Source of the DNA: Desulforegulaceae bacterium
Lineage (GTDB): Bacteria > Desulfobacterota > Desulfobacteria > Desulfobacterales > JACKCP01
DNA length: 64,000 bases
Direction: 5' to 3'
NCBI GenBank assembly: GCA_034006035.1
Contig: JAVETN010000001.1
Span: forward strand, 124,001-188,000
Under the pieces are notes generated by a model that was given only the letters and a program-made list of their open reading frames with translations, did no database searches and had not been told where the DNA came from. Positions 18,942 to 27,933 of this stretch are shown piece after piece. Position 1 is the stretch's first letter; every line of letters begins with the position of its first letter. Both the position numbers and the translations under genes were made by a program.

Positions 18942-20060
18942 TCACCGCAGCCTTGATGGACTTTTGACAGTTTTAACTATTTCATCTGCAATGTCTTCAA
19001 GGGAGCAGATAGTGTCAACTATCCCTTCTTCTATAGGAGCTTTTGGCATTCCATAAACAGTGCAACTTTCTTCATCCTGGGCAATTATGGTTGCATTTTT
19101 TTTGTGCATTTCCAGAAGCCCTTTGAAGCCGTCAGAACCCATCCCGGTCATAATTACACCGGTAGCCCTTCCAACATAATAATCAGCCACTGATCTGAAA
19201 AGGTAATCAGCTGAAGGTTTGCAGCTGTTTTCAGGAGGATCATCTGTAATTTTTATAAGCCTTCTCATCCCGTCGTTTGAGGCAGCGACTTTCATCTGCA
19301 TGCCTCCGGGAGCAATATAAACCTTATTAGGTTCAATTGTCTGCCCGTTGACTGCTTCCATAACTGAAAGTTTTGATTTTGAATCAAGGCTTTTTGCAAG
19401 AGATGCTGTAAAAACCGGCGGCATATGCTGGACAATAAGTATTGGAACTCCGATGTTTTCCGGAAGCATGGGGATCATTTTTGAGAGTGCATTTGGTCCC
19501 CCGGTTGATATGGCTATTGTAATAATTTCTGATTTTGATTTTAATGAGAAGGGTTTTGTTAATGTTTTTTTTGTCTGGGATTTATAATCAGGTTTTGTGA
19601 TTTGGGGTAAAGGTTTTTTTGTGCTTTTAAATCTGGACTTAAGTTCCCTTCTTTTTAAAAAAGCTTGAATAATAGGAACAAGGCTTGTTTTTACTTTTTC
19701 CATATTTTCTTTCATTGAACTGCCATCAGAAGAAGGCTTTTCAATAAAATCAAAAGCTCCCAGTTCAAGTGCTTTGATGGTGATATGGCTCCCTTTTCCT
19801 GTAAGGGTGCTTACCATCAGAACTCCTATATCTAAATTTTTTTTATTGAGCTCTTCTAAAACTTCAAGTCCGTTCATCCCGGGCATTTCGACATCAAGAG
19901 TAATCATATCAGGTTTAAGAGAGTCAACCTTACTTAGGGCAACTTTCCCTGTATTGGCGGAACCCACAACTTCAACCTGAGGAATTTCTTTAAGGATGTC
20001 GCTGAGGATTTTTCTGTAAAATATTGTATCATCAACAACTAAAATTCTAACTTTATTCAA
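18942..20060 (-). CDS. cheB: Protein-glutamate methylesterase/glutamine deamidase CheB
   Basis: The 372-residue response regulator removes the methyl groups added by CheR. The receiver domain has the acidic pair VVDD (9-10), phospho-acceptor Asp56 in TLDVEMP and Lys108 in IEKPS. A Ser/Lys-rich linker (about 135-178) leads to the methylesterase domain with the triad Ser185 (AISTGGP), His212 (QHMPP) and Asp310 (GMGSDG). These positions sit 21-24 residues later than in E. coli CheB, owing to the longer linker. It lies 13 bases after cheW. Confidence 0.96.
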   Translation of the reverse strand: MNKVRILVVDDTIFYRKILSDILKEIPQVEVVGSANTGKVALSKVDSLKPDMITLDVEMPGMNGLEVLEELNKKNLDIGVLMVSTLTGKGSHITIKALELGAFDFIEKPSSDGSSMKENMEKVKTSLVPIIQAFLKRRELKSRFKSTKKPLPQITKPDYKSQTKKTLTKPFSLKSKSEIITIAISTGGPNALSKMIPMLPENIGVPILIVQHMPPVFTASLAKSLDSKSKLSVMEAVNGQTIEPNKVYIAPGGMQMKVAASNDGMRRLIKITDDPPENSCKPSADYLFRSVADYYVGRATGVIMTGMGSDGFKGLLEMHKKNATIIAQDEESCTVYGMPKAPIEEGIVDTICSLEDIADEIVKTVKSPSRLR

Positions 20061-20073
20061 TTTAATATCCTGA

Positions 20074-20520
20074 CTAATCAGTTGATAAAACTTTTTCTAT
20101 ATCTAAAATTCCTATGAGAGTTTTTTCAGTCTTTACAATGTTTTCAAAATAACTGCCCTCAATTCCTCCAAGGTTTGCCGGAGGGCTGTCAAGCTGTTCT
20201 GCCCTCGCAACTATCACGTCGCTTATTTCATCCACAAGAAGTCCTATTTGCTCGTCGTAAAAATTGACTATTATATTTCTATTTCCTTTGCTTTTTTTCA
20301 CAGGAGAAAGTCCAAGCTTTTTTCCAAGGTCAAGGATAGTTACAATTCTTCCTCTTAAATTCAAGATTCCTTTTACAAAATCTTCAGCCTGGGGCACAGT
20401 TGTTACTTCAAACTGCTTGTTTATCTCCTGAATATTTAAAATATCTATTCCGCAAAGAGCCTCTCCAACATAAAAGGTGGCAAGTTCAAGGTTTTTGGCT
20501 GATTTTTGTTGTATGGTCAT
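20074..20520 (-). CDS. cheW: Chemotaxis coupling protein CheW
   Basis: The 148-residue single CheW/SH3-like domain protein links chemoreceptors to CheA. Family features are the start strand ELATFYVGEALCGIDILNIQEI, the conserved FVKGILNLRGRIVTILDL core and the C-terminal IGILDIEKVL. It starts 12 bases after the cheA stop. No signal or membrane segment is seen, as expected for a cytoplasmic array protein. Confidence 0.95.
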   Translation of the reverse strand: MTIQQKSAKNLELATFYVGEALCGIDILNIQEINKQFEVTTVPQAEDFVKGILNLRGRIVTILDLGKKLGLSPVKKSKGNRNIIVNFYDEQIGLLVDEISDVIVARAEQLDSPPANLGGIEGSYFENIVKTEKTLIGILDIEKVLSTD

Positions 20521-20532
20521 TTTCAGTCCTTT

Positions 20533-23500
20533 TTAGTTGAGATAATTTTTTATTGTTTCGAGAAGTTTTTCTCTGTCAAGTTTGATTTGGTAGTCATCAA
20601 TTCCAACAGCTCTTCCCTTTGCCATATCTCCTTCTCCTGCCAGGGAGGTAAGTGCTATAACAGGAAGATTAGAAAATCTTTCATCCTTTTTAATTCTGGA
20701 TGTAAGTTCAAATCCGTCCATGTTGGGCATTTCAAGGTCAGTAAGCACCAGGTTATAATTGTATTCTTCAGCGGAAATAATATTCCAGGCAATTTCTCCG
20801 TCTTCAGCTATTGTTACATCATAGCCGTCTTCCGCAAGGAAACCACTAACCTGATTTCTGAAAAAAGACGAATCTTCTGCAAAAAGAATTTTAATTGAGC
20901 CAGGATCCAGGGAATTGCTTTTGTTTATATCTGAATAAGTTTCAGATTCATTGTACCATTCCGGATGCAAAATTTTGAAAAAGGAATAAACATCAACCAT
21001 CAGGGTTGTCATCTCATTTATTATAAGAGAGCCCATTATTCCCGGTTGCATCAATGTTTGTGTGTCAATGTTGAGGACTACATCAACTGCATCTACAGGC
21101 GGCTGCACCATTAACCCAACTTCTTTTCCCTTAAGCTTAAACACTATGACTTCGACTTGTTCGGAATCAGGAAGCGGCTGAACATTGGCAACTTCTCCAA
21201 GCTCGTGAAGAGGAAGCGAAGCTCCGCGATATTGAACAACTCTCTGACCGCCCACAAGTTCCACACTTTTTGACTTTATTCTTTCTATTCTTTCAACAAG
21301 ATTTAAGGGAACTGCAAATTGTTCCTCCTGGGTGTTTTTAAAAAGAAGAAGGGAAGCATGTTCTTTGAGCTTGTTTGATGAACTTTCCAATTTGTTTTTT
21401 TCTTCTACAAGTTTTTTAGAGGATGAAAAATTTGATAATTGACTCATTTCTGCAATAGAAGCAACATCAAGTATAAGAGCAACTCTTCCGTCTCCCATAA
21501 TTGTGGCTCCTGCATATCCTTTGCAGTTTTTAAGATGTTTCCCCAGGGGTTTTACAACAATTTCTTCAGAATCCATTAGTTCGTCTACAATAAGGCCGTA
21601 TCTATGTGTTCCTGCTGAAACCACAGCAATATTGATAGCACTTTTTGAGTGATATCTTCTGTCATAGTCTTTTCGTATTTGAATTTCTTCTTCAGAAAGC
21701 TGCTTATCATCTCTAGTTTCGTCAAAGAAATCTTTGGAGCGTCTGTCAGCTATACTAAACCTTCTCTCGGGTTTTTCTTCCCCTGTTTCAGGGTCAATAA
21801 AAGTTCTTGGAATCTGAAGAACATCAGCCAGTCTTATAAGGGGAAGCAAAGTACCTCTCAGCCTTATAACTGAAGCATTTCCTACTTTTTCAATTTTTTC
21901 TTTTATTTGCCCTGCAGGGACTCTTAAAAGTTCATCCAAATTTACCTGGGGAATTGCATATTTTTCATGTCCTGTGGAAGTTATCTGGCTTGGTATAATT
22001 GCAAGTGTAAGAGGAAGCTTGATTTTGATTACGGTTCCTCTGCCTTTTTTGGAATCAACGTCTATAATTCCGCCTAGTTTTTCCAGATTGCTTTTTACAA
22101 CATCCATTCCTACTCCCCGGCCCGAAACTTCAGTAACCTCTTCAGCTGTTGAAAAGCCTGGAGCAAAAATAAGGTTCATTTTGTCTTTGACGGAAAGAAG
22201 GTTAATCTCTTGTTCTGTTATCACACCTTTTTTTAATGCAATGGAAGCAATCTTTTCAGGGTCAATTCCACCACCATCATCCTCAATTTCAATATTCACC
22301 TGTCCTGCTTCGTGGTAAGCCTTGAGACTTATGGTTCCGTTTGGAAGTTTTCCTGCCATTTCTCTTACATCAGGCATTTCAATACCATGGTCAACAGAGT
22401 TTCTGACAAGATGAGTAAGAGGGTCGTTGATTGCTTCTATTATTGTTTTATCAAGTTCAACATCCTTACCTTCCAATATAAGGTCAATTCTTTTTCCCAG
22501 ATTTTTTGAAAGATCCCTTACAACTCTGGTGAATTTGTTGAAGACATTGGATATGGGCTGCATCCTTGTTTGCATAATAGCTTCTTGAAGTTCTGAAGTT
22601 ATCATGTCAATTCTCTGGCTTGCAGAGTCTATATTATGCTGGTTTGATGAACTTAGTCCTTGGACGAGCTGGTTTCTACTTAGAACCAGTTCTCCGGCAA
22701 GGGTCATAAGGCTGTCAAGCAGATTTATATTAACCCTGAGTGATGACAGTGTTTTCTTTGAAAGGTCATCATTTGGGCTTGGTAAAGGTTTCTTTTGTCC
22801 GTTATTTATTTCTGAAGGCACTGGGTTTTGTGGGGATTTGTTTTTTTCCATTTCCTTTGGCTTTTCTTTTAGTGGTTTTTCTTCTTTTGATTCTTTAAAA
22901 ACAAGAGGTTCAGTTTCCTTGACTGGTTCTTCAGCTTTTTTAATCAGAGGACCTTTTGCTTCTTGGATATCCTCTTCTGGAAGAGACATTTTATCATCTA
23001 TTATATTGTGGACATATTCTTCGTCAAGTTCCACAAGTATTGGTGCCATATCAGGTTCTATTATTGAGCCGAAAAGAATGAACAGTGGAATTTTTGTTGG
23101 AATTTCATCTTCTAGGGTTCCTATTGAAGAAACGTCAATCTTGCAGTCAAGGATTACTCCGCTTTTTGAAAGGGAGGTTATTACTTCAAGCGGATTTTTG
23201 TTTTTTTTATGAATATCTTTAATAAGGTCGTATTCAAGAATATAAATAAATTTTCCCTGTTTTTTGGCCTGTTCAATATCATATCTATTTGGTCGAAGAA
23301 TGATTTTACTTTCAGGGTGCTGTATTTGGCAGATTTCTTCTATTGCAATCTGTTCGTCTTCAGGAAGATTTGTTTCAGTTATGCTTTTCAAATCTTTGAC
23401 AAATTGACTTATTTCTTGATCATTACTTGTTTCAATGTTTGAGATTAGTTCTTTCAGCTTGTCAAAGCTTCTCAGAAGAATGCTGATTATATCAGAGCTG

Positions 23501-23754
23501 ATAACAATCTCTCTGTCCCTTATAAGGCCAAGAATGTTTTCCAGATAATGAGAAAGCTCTTTTACAACGTCAAGCCCCATGAAACCAGCACCTCCCTTGA
23601 CAGAGTGAGCGGCTCTAAAAACACTGTTCACCAGCTCATCGTCAAGTTCCTCTCCTTGTTCTTCAAGGGTGAGTAAGTCTGTTTCTATATCACCAAGATG
23701 CTCCAGGGATTCTTCGACATACATTTGCAAGGTTTCATCATCATCAAAAAACAT
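20533..23754 (-). CDS. cheA: Hybrid chemotaxis histidine kinase CheA with C-terminal receiver
   Basis: 1073 residues. The Hpt domain has phospho-His50 in AAHSVKGGAGF. A charged Pro/Lys/Glu-rich linker (about 255-330) precedes the dimerisation helices. The ATPase domain has the N box HLVRNSVDHG (448-457), DDGGGID (492-498) and GFSTAEE...GRGVGMDVV (533-553). A first CheW-like P5 domain (about 580-770) is interrupted by a charged loop at roughly 652-705. A second CheW-like domain (about 800-930) follows, then a receiver with Asp1006 in LTDLEMP. It is the first gene of the operon, with an AGGAGG site. The fused receiver may be a phosphate sink or the output. Confidence 0.95.
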   Translation of the reverse strand: MFFDDDETLQMYVEESLEHLGDIETDLLTLEEQGEELDDELVNSVFRAAHSVKGGAGFMGLDVVKELSHYLENILGLIRDREIVISSDIISILLRSFDKLKELISNIETSNDQEISQFVKDLKSITETNLPEDEQIAIEEICQIQHPESKIILRPNRYDIEQAKKQGKFIYILEYDLIKDIHKKNKNPLEVITSLSKSGVILDCKIDVSSIGTLEDEIPTKIPLFILFGSIIEPDMAPILVELDEEYVHNIIDDKMSLPEEDIQEAKGPLIKKAEEPVKETEPLVFKESKEEKPLKEKPKEMEKNKSPQNPVPSEINNGQKKPLPSPNDDLSKKTLSSLRVNINLLDSLMTLAGELVLSRNQLVQGLSSSNQHNIDSASQRIDMITSELQEAIMQTRMQPISNVFNKFTRVVRDLSKNLGKRIDLILEGKDVELDKTIIEAINDPLTHLVRNSVDHGIEMPDVREMAGKLPNGTISLKAYHEAGQVNIEIEDDGGGIDPEKIASIALKKGVITEQEINLLSVKDKMNLIFAPGFSTAEEVTEVSGRGVGMDVVKSNLEKLGGIIDVDSKKGRGTVIKIKLPLTLAIIPSQITSTGHEKYAIPQVNLDELLRVPAGQIKEKIEKVGNASVIRLRGTLLPLIRLADVLQIPRTFIDPETGEEKPERRFSIADRRSKDFFDETRDDKQLSEEEIQIRKDYDRRYHSKSAINIAVVSAGTHRYGLIVDELMDSEEIVVKPLGKHLKNCKGYAGATIMGDGRVALILDVASIAEMSQLSNFSSSKKLVEEKNKLESSSNKLKEHASLLLFKNTQEEQFAVPLNLVERIERIKSKSVELVGGQRVVQYRGASLPLHELGEVANVQPLPDSEQVEVIVFKLKGKEVGLMVQPPVDAVDVVLNIDTQTLMQPGIMGSLIINEMTTLMVDVYSFFKILHPEWYNESETYSDINKSNSLDPGSIKILFAEDSSFFRNQVSGFLAEDGYDVTIAEDGEIAWNIISAEEYNYNLVLTDLEMPNMDGFELTSRIKKDERFSNLPVIALTSLAGEGDMAKGRAVGIDDYQIKLDREKLLETIKNYLN

Positions 23755-23892
23755 GGGGGAGTCCTCCTGATTAAGTTGTTTTTTCTGAAAACTTTGGGGA
23801 AATAATAGTATAATCCTTTGATTATTAACAAAATTTTAAATTTCAAGAAACCAAATTATAAAATCATAAGAAATATTATCATAAACTTTGAT

Positions 23893-23921
23893 ATAGTATG
23901 GTCATAAATATAAACTTTCAA
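23893..23921 (-). promoter_or_regulatory. Candidate promoter of the chemosensory operon
   Basis: On the minus strand: TTGAAA (23916-23921), a 17-base spacer and TACTAT (23893-23898), about 140 bases before the cheA ATG. The remaining gap to the upstream U32 gene is AT-rich with no other clear signal. Confidence 0.5.
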
Positions 23922-23978
23922 CAATTTTATATGTTTTACTCTCTGATTTCAAGTAATTAATATTCTGGCTGAAAAGTC

Positions 23979-25253
23979 TTATTCTTTAAAAAGAATATCA
24001 CCCTTGCTGAAGTTAGAATTGTCTATTTGAATCAAAAATGTTTCATTTGGCTTTGTTTTTTCAACAGAATTGAGATTTTGGTCTGTAATTTTTATTACAG
24101 TATAAGGTTTTGGGGCTTTATCAGGGGAAAGTATTTTTACTTGCTCTCCGGGTAAAATTCTGTTTTTTGCATCTACAATAAGCATTTTATCCTTTATTCC
24201 CGTTATTGTGCCCAGAAAGTTGTGAACATTGTCAGGTTTAATGTTTTCAATGTTTGCTGAGATTGAATCAGGGTCATCCAGGAAAAAACCTGTACAGTAT
24301 TTTCTATTTGCTACGCTTGACAAAAGCTCTGTCCATGATGGCTTGACTGAGTATGTTTTTTTATGAAAATATAAATCAATTGCTTCTCTGTATGCTTTTA
24401 CAACGGAACCCAGATAAAATGTCCCCTTCATTCTGCCTTCAATTTTAAGAGAGTCAGCTCCTGATTCAATTACTTTGTCAATATGTTCTATCATACAGAG
24501 ATCTTTTGAATTAAATATATAAGAACCCCTATCATCTTCTAAAACAGGGTAATATTCCCCTGGTCTTAGTTCCTCTTTTAAATGATATTTCCATCTGCAT
24601 GGGTGGGAACATCTGCCTTTATTTGCGGATCTTCCTGACATAAAACTGCTTAACAGACATCTGCCCGAATATGAAATACACATTGCACCGTGAACAAAGA
24701 CTTCTGTTTCTATTTTGGTGTTTTGGTTAATAGTTTTTATTTGTTCAAGTGTAAGCTCTCTTGCCAGATTAACCCTTGAGACTCCGATTTTTTCCCAGAA
24801 ATTTACTGACATATAGTTTGTTGTGTTTGCCTGGGTGCTTAAATGTATAGGTATTTCAGGTGAATACTCAATTGCCAGCTGGACAACTCCAGGGTCTGCA
24901 ATTATTATGGCGTCAGGTTGTAGTTTTGAAAGAAAAATCAGATAGTTTGAAATAGCTTCAAGCTCGTTGTTTTCAGGGAAAGCATTACATGTTATATATG
25001 TTTTAACTTTGTGTTTCCTCGCAAATTTTATCCCTTCTTCCATTTCCTGATCTGTAAAGTTTCCTGCAAAGTTTCTCAGGGAAAAATTTTTTCCGCCCAG
25101 ATAAACTGCATCTGCTCCAAAATGAATTGCTGTCTTAAGTTTTTCAAGGCTTCCTGCAGGGGCGAGTAGTTCTGGTTTTTTTATTTTCAATTTTTTATTC
25201 CCAGTTTTTAAACCATCAAGGAACTTATCCAAAGATTTTTTAAAAATTGTCAA
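23979..25253 (-). CDS. U32 family peptidase-like protein (TrhP-type tRNA hydroxylation)
   Basis: The 424-residue protein has the U32 signature: the start LLAPAGSLEKLKTAIHFGADAVYLGG, the middle EVFVHGAMCISYSGRCLLSS and the cysteines in NKGRCSHPCRWKY. U32 proteins of this class (TrhP/YegQ) form 5-hydroxyuridine at the tRNA wobble base from prephenate, and the Cys cluster is thought to hold an Fe-S centre. The C-terminal part (about 340-424) is a small beta domain. It lies 48 bases after a tRNA-Arg gene on the same strand. Assignment to TrhP rather than another U32 branch is inference. Confidence 0.85.
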   Translation of the reverse strand: MTIFKKSLDKFLDGLKTGNKKLKIKKPELLAPAGSLEKLKTAIHFGADAVYLGGKNFSLRNFAGNFTDQEMEEGIKFARKHKVKTYITCNAFPENNELEAISNYLIFLSKLQPDAIIIADPGVVQLAIEYSPEIPIHLSTQANTTNYMSVNFWEKIGVSRVNLARELTLEQIKTINQNTKIETEVFVHGAMCISYSGRCLLSSFMSGRSANKGRCSHPCRWKYHLKEELRPGEYYPVLEDDRGSYIFNSKDLCMIEHIDKVIESGADSLKIEGRMKGTFYLGSVVKAYREAIDLYFHKKTYSVKPSWTELLSSVANRKYCTGFFLDDPDSISANIENIKPDNVHNFLGTITGIKDKMLIVDAKNRILPGEQVKILSPDKAPKPYTVIKITDQNLNSVEKTKPNETFLIQIDNSNFSKGDILFKE

Positions 25254-25301
25254 AATTTAAAACTTAGATCTTGGGATGTTTTTTAGGCTTAATGGTAAGT
25301 T

Positions 25302-25376
25302 TGGTGCCCCCGGCAAGAATCGAACTTGCGCACAAGGATTAGGAATCCTATGCTCTATCCACTGAGCTACGGGGGC
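25302..25376 (-). tRNA. tRNA-Arg (anticodon CCU)
   Basis: A 75-base cloverleaf on the minus strand. The acceptor stem pairs GCCCCCG with CGGGGGC. D-arm GTAGCTCAGTGGATAGAGC, anticodon loop TTCCTAA (CCU) and T-arm with GTTCGAATC. The CCA end is encoded. The top anticodon-stem pair appears as U-U. Confidence 0.95.
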
Positions 25377-25390
25377 ATTTAGATTAAAGG

Positions 25391-25419
25391 GTGATATTAG
25401 AAAACAATTCCTAAGTCAA
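25391..25419 (-). promoter_or_regulatory. Promoter of tRNA-Arg
   Basis: On the minus strand: TTGACT (25414-25419), a 17-base spacer and TATCAC (25391-25396). It ends 14 bases before the tRNA 5' end, which fits a 5' leader of about seven bases. Confidence 0.65.
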
Positions 25420-25465
25420 TATTAAATTTAGTCCCTAAATCGGCTTTTATATTTAAGTCTTTAAT

Positions 25466-27214
25466 TTATTCCACATAAACTTCTTGACCAGGGAAAATAG
25501 TTGTGGAGCTGCTCATGTCATTGATATTTAAAAATCTTTTAAGAGACATATTGTGTTTAGAGGCTATTCTGAAAGGACTGTCACCGGACTTAACCTGATA
25601 TTTTGTCAGTGATTTTATGTCTGTTTTTACTCTTAGCTTTTGTCCTATGGAAAGAAGGTTTGAGTTCAGGTTGTTGCTTTGTTTGATCGTATTTGCAGAA
25701 GTGTTGAATTTCCTTGCTATTGACCAAAGAGAGTCGCCTTTTTTAACAGTGTAATAGGTTGTCCCTGTTTTTGTTTTTAGGTTCTGTGGTTTTACATCAG
25801 TAGCAGAAAGATATGTTTTGCTTGGTATTTTAAGTAATTGTCCTGGAAGGATGTAATTGTTTTTTGAAAGCCGGTTTGTTAGCATTATTGATTTTACTGA
25901 AGTTTTATAAGTGTTGGCTATTTGTGAAAGAGTTTCTCCACGTCTTACTTTGTGCATGGCATATGATTTTTCAATCTTTTTTTCTGGTAGATCTTTAATG
26001 CTGGCTATGAGCATTTCTTTTTTCCCTGAAGGAATATTTACATTTGAGCCTTCGGGAGGAACTATGTCATATCTCAGTGCTGGATTAAGCTCTTGGAGTG
26101 TTTCAAAACTTTCACCTATGGCTTTTGAAATGTCTTTGAGATGAACTGATTTGTTAACAAATATTTTTTCTGTTTCATAGCTTTTATAGGGCTGAATATC
26201 ATTGAAGCCGTATTTCTCAAGGTTTTTTACAATATGAAGTGTGGCAATAAATCTTGGAACATACCTTGCTGTTTCATATGGGAGCTGAAGGTAGAGATCC
26301 CAAAAATTATCAAGGTACATTAGGTTTTGTTTTTTTATTGTTCTCAAAACCCTTCCTTCACCGCAATTGTAGGCTGCAAGCACTGTTGACCAGTCTCCAA
26401 AAATTGAATGAAGCTCTTTAAGGTAGGCGATTGCCGCATCAGTTGATGATTCTGGATCAAGCCTTTCATCTATGTAAAGATTCCTTTTAAGTCCAAACTT
26501 ATATCCTGTTGAAGGAATAAACTGCCAAAGGCCAAGTGCCCTTGCATGGGAGAGAGCTTTTTCTTTAAATCCGCTTTCAATAAGCGGGAGCCATGCAAGT
26601 TCTTCTGGAAGATCAGCCTCTTTAAGTTTTTCGAGGATCATGGGCATATATTTACCGGATCTTTTATAGGAATATATAAAGAACCTTCTTTCTTTGCCTG
26701 TAAATCTTTCAATCTCTTTTTCTATATGTGGGTTCATGGTTAGAGGTATTTCCTCAGCCATGCCTTTAGTGCCTTCAATTCTTGTGGAATATATTTCCAT
26801 TATTCTTTTTGCAATAGTATATCTTAAGTCATCAAGTTGTTGGGTAATGTTTTCTTCTGAAGGTATTTCAGACAAAATTCTGTATGCCTGGTCAAGTGCT
26901 TTAAGTGCATTTTCCTGGTCATTTTTTTCTCTAAACTTTTGAGAAGCATCACAAAAATCAAGGGCTTCTTCAATGGATCGAGAATAAAAGTCGGAATCTT
27001 GCTCTAATGGAAGAGTTTCAGCAACAACCGGTTCTGTATTGATTGTATCAGCATCCTGATTTGTGAGGCTATCATTAGTATTATAATACTGGGATTGACT
27101 TTCGATTTCATTATAATTGATTGGAGGTTGAACTGGAGTAGGGTTGGAGTTTTGATTTATAGAGCATGAACTGATAATTAAGGCCGTAGATATTAGAATA
27201 ATAATTTTTTTCAT
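25466..27214 (-). CDS. mltD: MltD-type lytic transglycosylase lipoprotein with LysM repeats
   Basis: Cleaves peptidoglycan glycan strands. 582 residues: a lipoprotein signal peptide with lipobox ISSC (Cys17), then a Gln/Asn/Ser-rich spacer and a helical region. The SLT domain has catalytic Glu213 in LPLIESGFKEKA, followed by ALGLWQFIPSTG. Three C-terminal LysM domains (about 412-460, 482-527 and 534-582) each have the pattern YxVKxGDSLxxIA. A degenerate LysM-like stretch near 350-395 precedes them. The lipobox predicts anchoring to the outer-membrane inner face. It is monocistronic, upstream of tRNA-Arg on the same strand. Confidence 0.94.
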   Translation of the reverse strand: MKKIIILISTALIISSCSINQNSNPTPVQPPINYNEIESQSQYYNTNDSLTNQDADTINTEPVVAETLPLEQDSDFYSRSIEEALDFCDASQKFREKNDQENALKALDQAYRILSEIPSEENITQQLDDLRYTIAKRIMEIYSTRIEGTKGMAEEIPLTMNPHIEKEIERFTGKERRFFIYSYKRSGKYMPMILEKLKEADLPEELAWLPLIESGFKEKALSHARALGLWQFIPSTGYKFGLKRNLYIDERLDPESSTDAAIAYLKELHSIFGDWSTVLAAYNCGEGRVLRTIKKQNLMYLDNFWDLYLQLPYETARYVPRFIATLHIVKNLEKYGFNDIQPYKSYETEKIFVNKSVHLKDISKAIGESFETLQELNPALRYDIVPPEGSNVNIPSGKKEMLIASIKDLPEKKIEKSYAMHKVRRGETLSQIANTYKTSVKSIMLTNRLSKNNYILPGQLLKIPSKTYLSATDVKPQNLKTKTGTTYYTVKKGDSLWSIARKFNTSANTIKQSNNLNSNLLSIGQKLRVKTDIKSLTKYQVKSGDSPFRIASKHNMSLKRFLNINDMSSSTTIFPGQEVYVE

Positions 27215-27618
27215 AATTAGGTCATCTTATAATTTAATTGTTAACTTGTGTCTAAATTGATTGTTTTATTGACAAAACTTATATTGCTAAGAACAAAGAG
27301 ACGTTTTGTTTGATTTTCTAGTTTAGTGCTTTTGTTTGTAATTTTATCTAAACAGCAAAAAGAATGACTTGATAAAAATTCTTTTTTTGCCATTGGATTT
27401 AATGTAAAAGCTCTGATCTTAAGTAGCAGTGAAAAATCAAAAAAAGAATCTTTACTTTTTAAGTAAATAAAGATAATTATTCTCTGAGTCAAGTTTTATT
27501 GATAAAAACCTTTAAATTCAATGCTTTTTTGTGCATCTAAAAGGTTTTTAAAAAAAAATAAAAAAAGCTTGCTTTTCAGATGTGGATAGTGTTAAAAGGA
27601 GAAGTTATTTTTATGAAG
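27215..27618. other. Intergenic region upstream of the tRNA-tuf operon
   Basis: About 400 bases between divergent transcripts (mltD leftwards, tRNA operon rightwards). It is AT-rich. The only open frame (83 codons, minus strand, 27241-27492) has a low-complexity product and no ribosome-binding site, so I do not call it. A possible plus-strand promoter is TTGCTT (27569-27574), 17 bases, TTAAAA (27592-27597), ending 21 bases before tRNA-Thr; the -10 match is poor. Confidence 0.5.
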
Positions 27619-27694
27619 GCCAACGTAGCTCAGCTGGCAGAGCTGCTGATTTGTAATCAGCCGGTCGGGGGTTCGAGTCCCTTCGTTGGCTCCA
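27619..27694 (+). tRNA. tRNA-Thr (anticodon UGU)
   Basis: A 76-base cloverleaf. The acceptor GCCAACG pairs with CGTTGGC, and the anticodon loop is TTTGTAA (UGU) on the stem CTGA/TCAG. T-loop GTTCGAGTC and encoded CCA. First gene of the tRNA-tuf operon. Confidence 0.96.
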
Positions 27695-27711
27695 TATTTT
27701 AAAGTTAATGA

Positions 27712-27787
27712 GCGGGAGTAGCTCAGTTGGCAGAGCGTCAGCCTTCCAAGCTGAATGTCGCGAGTTCGAACCTCGTCTCCCGCTCCA
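27712..27787 (+). tRNA. tRNA-Gly (anticodon UCC)
   Basis: A 76-base cloverleaf. The acceptor GCGGGAG pairs with CTCCCGC, and the anticodon loop is CTTCCAA (UCC) on TCAGC/GCTGA. T-loop GTTCGAACC and encoded CCA. Confidence 0.96.
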
Positions 27788-27805
27788 TTGTTATTTGGTT
27801 GATAG

Positions 27806-27882
27806 GCCCATGTAGCTCAGTTGGTAGAGCGCTTCCTTGGTAAGGAAGAGGTTCACCGGTTCGACTCCGGTCATGGGCTCCA
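27806..27882 (+). tRNA. tRNA-Thr (anticodon GGU)
   Basis: A 77-base cloverleaf. The acceptor GCCCATG pairs with CATGGGC, and the anticodon loop is TTGGTAA (GGU) on CTTCC/GGAAG. T-loop GTTCGACTC and encoded CCA. It lies 51 bases before tuf. Confidence 0.96.
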
Positions 27883-27933
27883 TAATTAAATTTGAAAGAA
27901 AGTAAACAATAAGGTTTAGGAGGGTTAAAATAG

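Noticed and set aside
27241-27492. 83-codon minus-strand open frame between mltD and the tRNA genes
   Set aside because: Low-complexity composition, no ribosome-binding site and no recognisable motif.
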